Source: Auritidibacter sp. Marseille-P8566
GTDB lineage: Bacteria; Actinomycetota; Actinomycetes; Actinomycetales; Microbacteriaceae
Reading direction: 5' to 3'
Length of the DNA: 64,000 nt
Assembly (NCBI GenBank): GCA_945895375.1
Contig: CAMDEE010000001.1
Location: forward strand, 62,001 to 126,000
The notes beneath the pieces are model-generated. The model did no database searches and was not told the origin of the DNA. It saw only the letters and a list, made by a program, of their open reading frames with translations. Both the position numbers and the translations under genes were made by a program. Of this stretch, positions 61,231 through 64,000 are shown piece after piece. Position 1 is the first letter of the stretch. Each line of letters starts with the position of its first letter.

Positions 61231-62575
61231 ATCTGGGGGCCGCATTAAGGTAATGCCCAAAAAGCGCAACCTCGAATTGTTGATGTTGCTCTTTGGTTTT
61301 GGTTTATTCGCCTTTGAAATATCCCAGGTCCAACTCGCAACAATTCAGATACTTCGACCTGATGGTTGGTTCATCTGGTCTGTACCTGTTGCTGCTGCGA
61401 TAGTGTTTCATATTGTCTTGCGCTTTAGAGCTAGCGATGCTGATCCAATTCTTTTGCCAATCGGTTTCCTACTGAACTCTCTCGGTATTGCGATGATCTA
61501 TCGACTTGACCTGGCTAAGGCTATGGCTGACACAGATAGAACTGTTGGTGAGAGACAAGTTGTCTGGACATTGATTGCAATGTTGATTGCAGCTTCTGTG
61601 CTTTGGTTGGTGAAATCACACTTGTCGTTTAGAAAATACATTTACTCAGCAATGGCCCTAGGTGTATTGCTGTTGATACTTCCACTTATTCCTTTTATTG
61701 GTGTCAGCACCAGTGGTGCCTTTCTTTCTGTTCGTCTAGGTCCAATCAGTTTCCAGCCTGGTGAGTTAGCAAAGATTGCTTTTATTGTTTTCTTTGCCGG
61801 ATATCTAACTTCAAGACGTGAAGCTCTAGCAGTTGTTGGTCGTAAGGTTCTGGGTATTCGAATTCCACCAGCAAGGGAACTCGGCCCGATTGTTTTCATT
61901 TGGTTGGCAAGCTTAGGTGTTCTAGTGCTACAGAGAGATCTCGGAACATCGCTTTTGTATTTCGGTTTGTTCTTGGTGCTTTTATACGTTGCAACTGGTC
62001 GAGTGTTTTACGTTCTAGTTGGTCTAGTTATGTTTGTAGCCGGAGCACTTATCGCATCACGACTTATGTCTTACGTAGGTAACCGAATTGCTGCTTGGTT
62101 AGATCCCCTCAACGAAGCTAACTACGAAGCCATTGGTGGTTCATATCAGTTGGTGCAATCTATGTTTGGGCTTGCTCACGGTGGAATATTTGGAACAGGT
62201 CTAGGGGGAGGATTGCCAACCATCGTGCCTCTGGCTGAGAGCGACTTCATCATCTCTGCCATCGGTGAAGAGTTAGGTCTAGCAGGACTATTTGCTCTGC
62301 TGTCTCTATACATGGTTCTAGTTGCTAGAGCTCTTCGCATTGCTAATACTCACGCTGATGATTTCAGTAAGTTACTCGCAGTTGGTTTAGGTTTCGTTAT
62401 TGCTTTGCAGTGCTTCATTGTTATTGGTGGAGTGTTACGAGTAGTTCCGCTAACTGGTCTAACAACACCACTACTTGCGGCTGGTGGTTCCTCTCTTGTG
62501 GCTAACTGGATCATCATTGCCTTGCTACTAAGACTTTCTGACACCTTGCCAAAGCCTGGGACGGTGAGCGAATGA
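61223..62575 (+). CDS. rodA: RodA/FtsW-family peptidoglycan glycosyltransferase
   Basis: The 450-residue SEDS protein with about 12 membrane segments. GPISFQPGELAKIAFI, DLGTSLLYFGLFL and GLGGGLPTIVPLAESDFIISAIGEELGLAG are SEDS family hallmarks. In the cluster it polymerises peptidoglycan with the PbpA partner. It overlaps pstP by 8 bases and pbpA by ATGA. Confidence 0.94.
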   Translation: MAKSGGRIKVMPKKRNLELLMLLFGFGLFAFEISQVQLATIQILRPDGWFIWSVPVAAAIVFHIVLRFRASDADPILLPIGFLLNSLGIAMIYRLDLAKAMADTDRTVGERQVVWTLIAMLIAASVLWLVKSHLSFRKYIYSAMALGVLLLILPLIPFIGVSTSGAFLSVRLGPISFQPGELAKIAFIVFFAGYLTSRREALAVVGRKVLGIRIPPARELGPIVFIWLASLGVLVLQRDLGTSLLYFGLFLVLLYVATGRVFYVLVGLVMFVAGALIASRLMSYVGNRIAAWLDPLNEANYEAIGGSYQLVQSMFGLAHGGIFGTGLGGGLPTIVPLAESDFIISAIGEELGLAGLFALLSLYMVLVARALRIANTHADDFSKLLAVGLGFVIALQCFIVIGGVLRVVPLTGLTTPLLAAGGSSLVANWIIIALLLRLSDTLPKPGTVSE

Positions 62576-64000
62576 CCCCTGAGATCAAGAGAGTTGCTAA
62601 CTTCATCCTGCTAATGTTCCTATCGCTGTTCGTTGCAGCTAGTGCAATGCAGGTTGTCAATGCTGATTCACTAAGCAATGATTCTCGTAATCAGAGAGCT
62701 GTCTATGAGGGTTATAAAACTCAGCGCGGCGCGATATTGGTTAACAACAAACCAATCGCTGAATCAATTAAGACATCTGACGCTTACAGATACCTACGTC
62801 AATACAACGGTGAGCAATACAGCGCTATCACCGGCTTCTATTCTTTGTTCCAAGGTCGAACTGGTTTAGAGAATGTTCTTGATAGTTCTCTTCGTGGTGA
62901 TAACTCAGCCGCTTTCTTTGAGCAACTAAATGCGTTGCTTTCGGGTAACCCAGTTTCTGGAGCATCAGTTGAGCTAACTATCGATGAAGACGTCCAGCTA
63001 GCTGCCTGGAATGCCATGGGCGATATGAAGGGTGCTGTTGTGGCAATTGAGCCAGCAACCGGAAGAATTCTTGCTCTTGTTTCTAAATCTGGTTTTGATG
63101 CAAATCTTCTTTCAACACATAACACCAATGATGCATCTGCTAACTATAAGAAGTTACTAACCAACAAGAATGCTCCTCTAATCAATAGAGCTATTGGCGG
63201 AGATCTTTATGCTCCTGGGTCAGTGTTCAAACTGATTGTTGCTGCAGCAGCATTTGAATCTGGTGAATACACTCCTCAGAGCAAGCTGCCTAATCCAAAG
63301 ACATACATCCTGCCCGGCACAACAACTGCAATCACTAATTCAGGTGAAGGTCGCTGTGGTGGAGCCACTACTGTTTCTATAGCCACCGCCTTGAAGCTTT
63401 CTTGCAACATCCCTTTTGCTCAATTAGGTATCGCTCTGGGCCAAGAAGCTATTGCCAAGCAAGCTAAAGCATTCGGCTTTGGTGAAGAGTTAGCGATTCC
63501 GTTGAAGGCAACACCAAGTATTTATCCAGAGAATCTTGATGATGCTCAAACGGCTCTGACGTCTTTTGGTCAGTTTGATGTTCGAGTAACACCGTTGCAG
63601 ATGGCTATGGTTTCAGCTGCTATTGCTAATGCTGGTATTGAGATGAAGCCTTACCTAGTGGATCAGGTTTTCACATCTAACTTGACTCTTCTAGAAGAAG
63701 GTAAGCCAACAGAGCTAGGTCGTTCAATCACGACAAGCTCTGCAGAGCGTTTGAAGACCATGATGATTGCAGCAGTTTCGTCAGGGGTTAGTTCTAATGC
63801 AAAGATTCCTGGTGTGAAGGTAGCAGGTAAAACTGGAACAGCTGAGAACGGGGTGAATGATCCATACACTCTTTGGTTCACTGGTTTCGCTCCTGCTGAT
63901 AATCCACAGGTAGCTGTTGCTGTTGTTATTGAAGATGGGGGTGGCAAGGGGCAATCAGGTAGAGGTAACACACTGGCTGCTCCTGTTGCTAAGAAAGTAA
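62572..64000 (+). CDS. pbpA: PbpA-type class B penicillin-binding protein, 3' end beyond window
   Basis: A class B transpeptidase open to the window end (at least 476 residues). It has an N-terminal membrane helix (about 10-30), a short pedestal domain, and the transpeptidase domain with catalytic Ser217 in SVFK, SCN at 277-279 and KTG at 420-422. It links peptidoglycan strands during elongation or division with the preceding SEDS protein. ATGA overlap with rodA. PknA/PknB, commonly next in this operon, lie beyond the window. Confidence 0.93.
   Translation, partial: MTPEIKRVANFILLMFLSLFVAASAMQVVNADSLSNDSRNQRAVYEGYKTQRGAILVNNKPIAESIKTSDAYRYLRQYNGEQYSAITGFYSLFQGRTGLENVLDSSLRGDNSAAFFEQLNALLSGNPVSGASVELTIDEDVQLAAWNAMGDMKGAVVAIEPATGRILALVSKSGFDANLLSTHNTNDASANYKKLLTNKNAPLINRAIGGDLYAPGSVFKLIVAAAAFESGEYTPQSKLPNPKTYILPGTTTAITNSGEGRCGGATTVSIATALKLSCNIPFAQLGIALGQEAIAKQAKAFGFGEELAIPLKATPSIYPENLDDAQTALTSFGQFDVRVTPLQMAMVSAAIANAGIEMKPYLVDQVFTSNLTLLEEGKPTELGRSITTSSAERLKTMMIAAVSSGVSSNAKIPGVKVAGKTGTAENGVNDPYTLWFTGFAPADNPQVAVAVVIEDGGGKGQSGRGNTLAAPVAKKV

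Overview
The window reads as chromosome from a free-living actinobacterium. The wall and division cluster at the right end (fhaA-fhaB-pstP-rodA-pbpA), the tilS-hpt pair, an LAxTG (class E sortase type) surface anchor, an LCP-family wall ligase and a likely DtxR/IdeR iron box all point there. Base composition is low for the phylum (mid-40s percent GC by eye, not computed). Together with a photolyase-DUF2256 pair, a broken SbtA-type bicarbonate transporter and several large secreted repeat proteins, this suggests an aquatic, small-genome Microbacteriaceae (Luna/Rhodoluna-like). The placement is inference. Nearly all sequence is coding, with many ATGA, TAATG or few-base junctions.

Layout. 1-1.1 kb: a lipoprotein and an M10-like metalloprotease sit downstream of hpt, where ftsH is common in relatives. 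1.1-10.3 kb: purine salvage (hpt), tRNA modification (tilS), pyrophosphatase (ppa), pseudouridine breakdown (psuG-psuK), a tocopherol-cyclase-like protein, a DUF2207 membrane protein, a DCC-family protein, the FeS photolyase with DUF2256, and a YciI protein. 10.4-22.8 kb: a surface and secretome region with a 5'-nucleotidase fused to FN3 and propeller-like repeats, a protein with five ~180-residue repeats, an LAQTG-anchored protein and a GH16 glucanase, interspersed with a nitroreductase, an aldehyde dehydrogenase, DoxX and TetR. 23.2-23.6 kb: an intergenic stretch predicted to hold a three-way-junction RNA followed by a 27-residue hydrophobic peptide gene with a strong ribosome site. 23.6-29.9 kb: pdxH, a Doc-type toxin-antitoxin pair, an Fbp-type iron ABC transporter behind a promoter overlapped by an iron box, and an SPFH-RHH pair that shares an operator sequence with the toxin-antitoxin pair. 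30-33.9 kb: a compositionally odd secreted protein, a decayed partial copy of tRNA-Arg, rhodanese and PCD-VOC genes, intact tRNA-Arg(ACG), a phosphatase and tRNA-Ser(GCT). 34-41.3 kb: LacI, CotH, an sbtA pseudogene with a still intact divergent regulator, VOC, sdaA, an LCP protein and tRNA-Ser(TGA). 41.4-46.9 kb: vanY-type peptidase, pheA, serS and a HAD phosphatase on the minus strand, and a DHA2 exporter. 46.9-49.6 kb: a TPP riboswitch with thiB-thiP but no thiQ. 49.6-58.7 kb: an orphan DNA methyltransferase, GNAT, lipase-putA, a thioesterase, an M13 peptidase and trhO. 58.7-64 kb: the fhaA-to-pbpA operon, cut by the window edge.

The least explained element is the structured leader plus hydrophobic micro-ORF at 23.36-23.62 kb. 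The shared TATCACTTTGATAC operator, the tRNA-Arg relic and the broken SbtA locus are the next best leads. All RNA structures were derived by hand and no searches were run.
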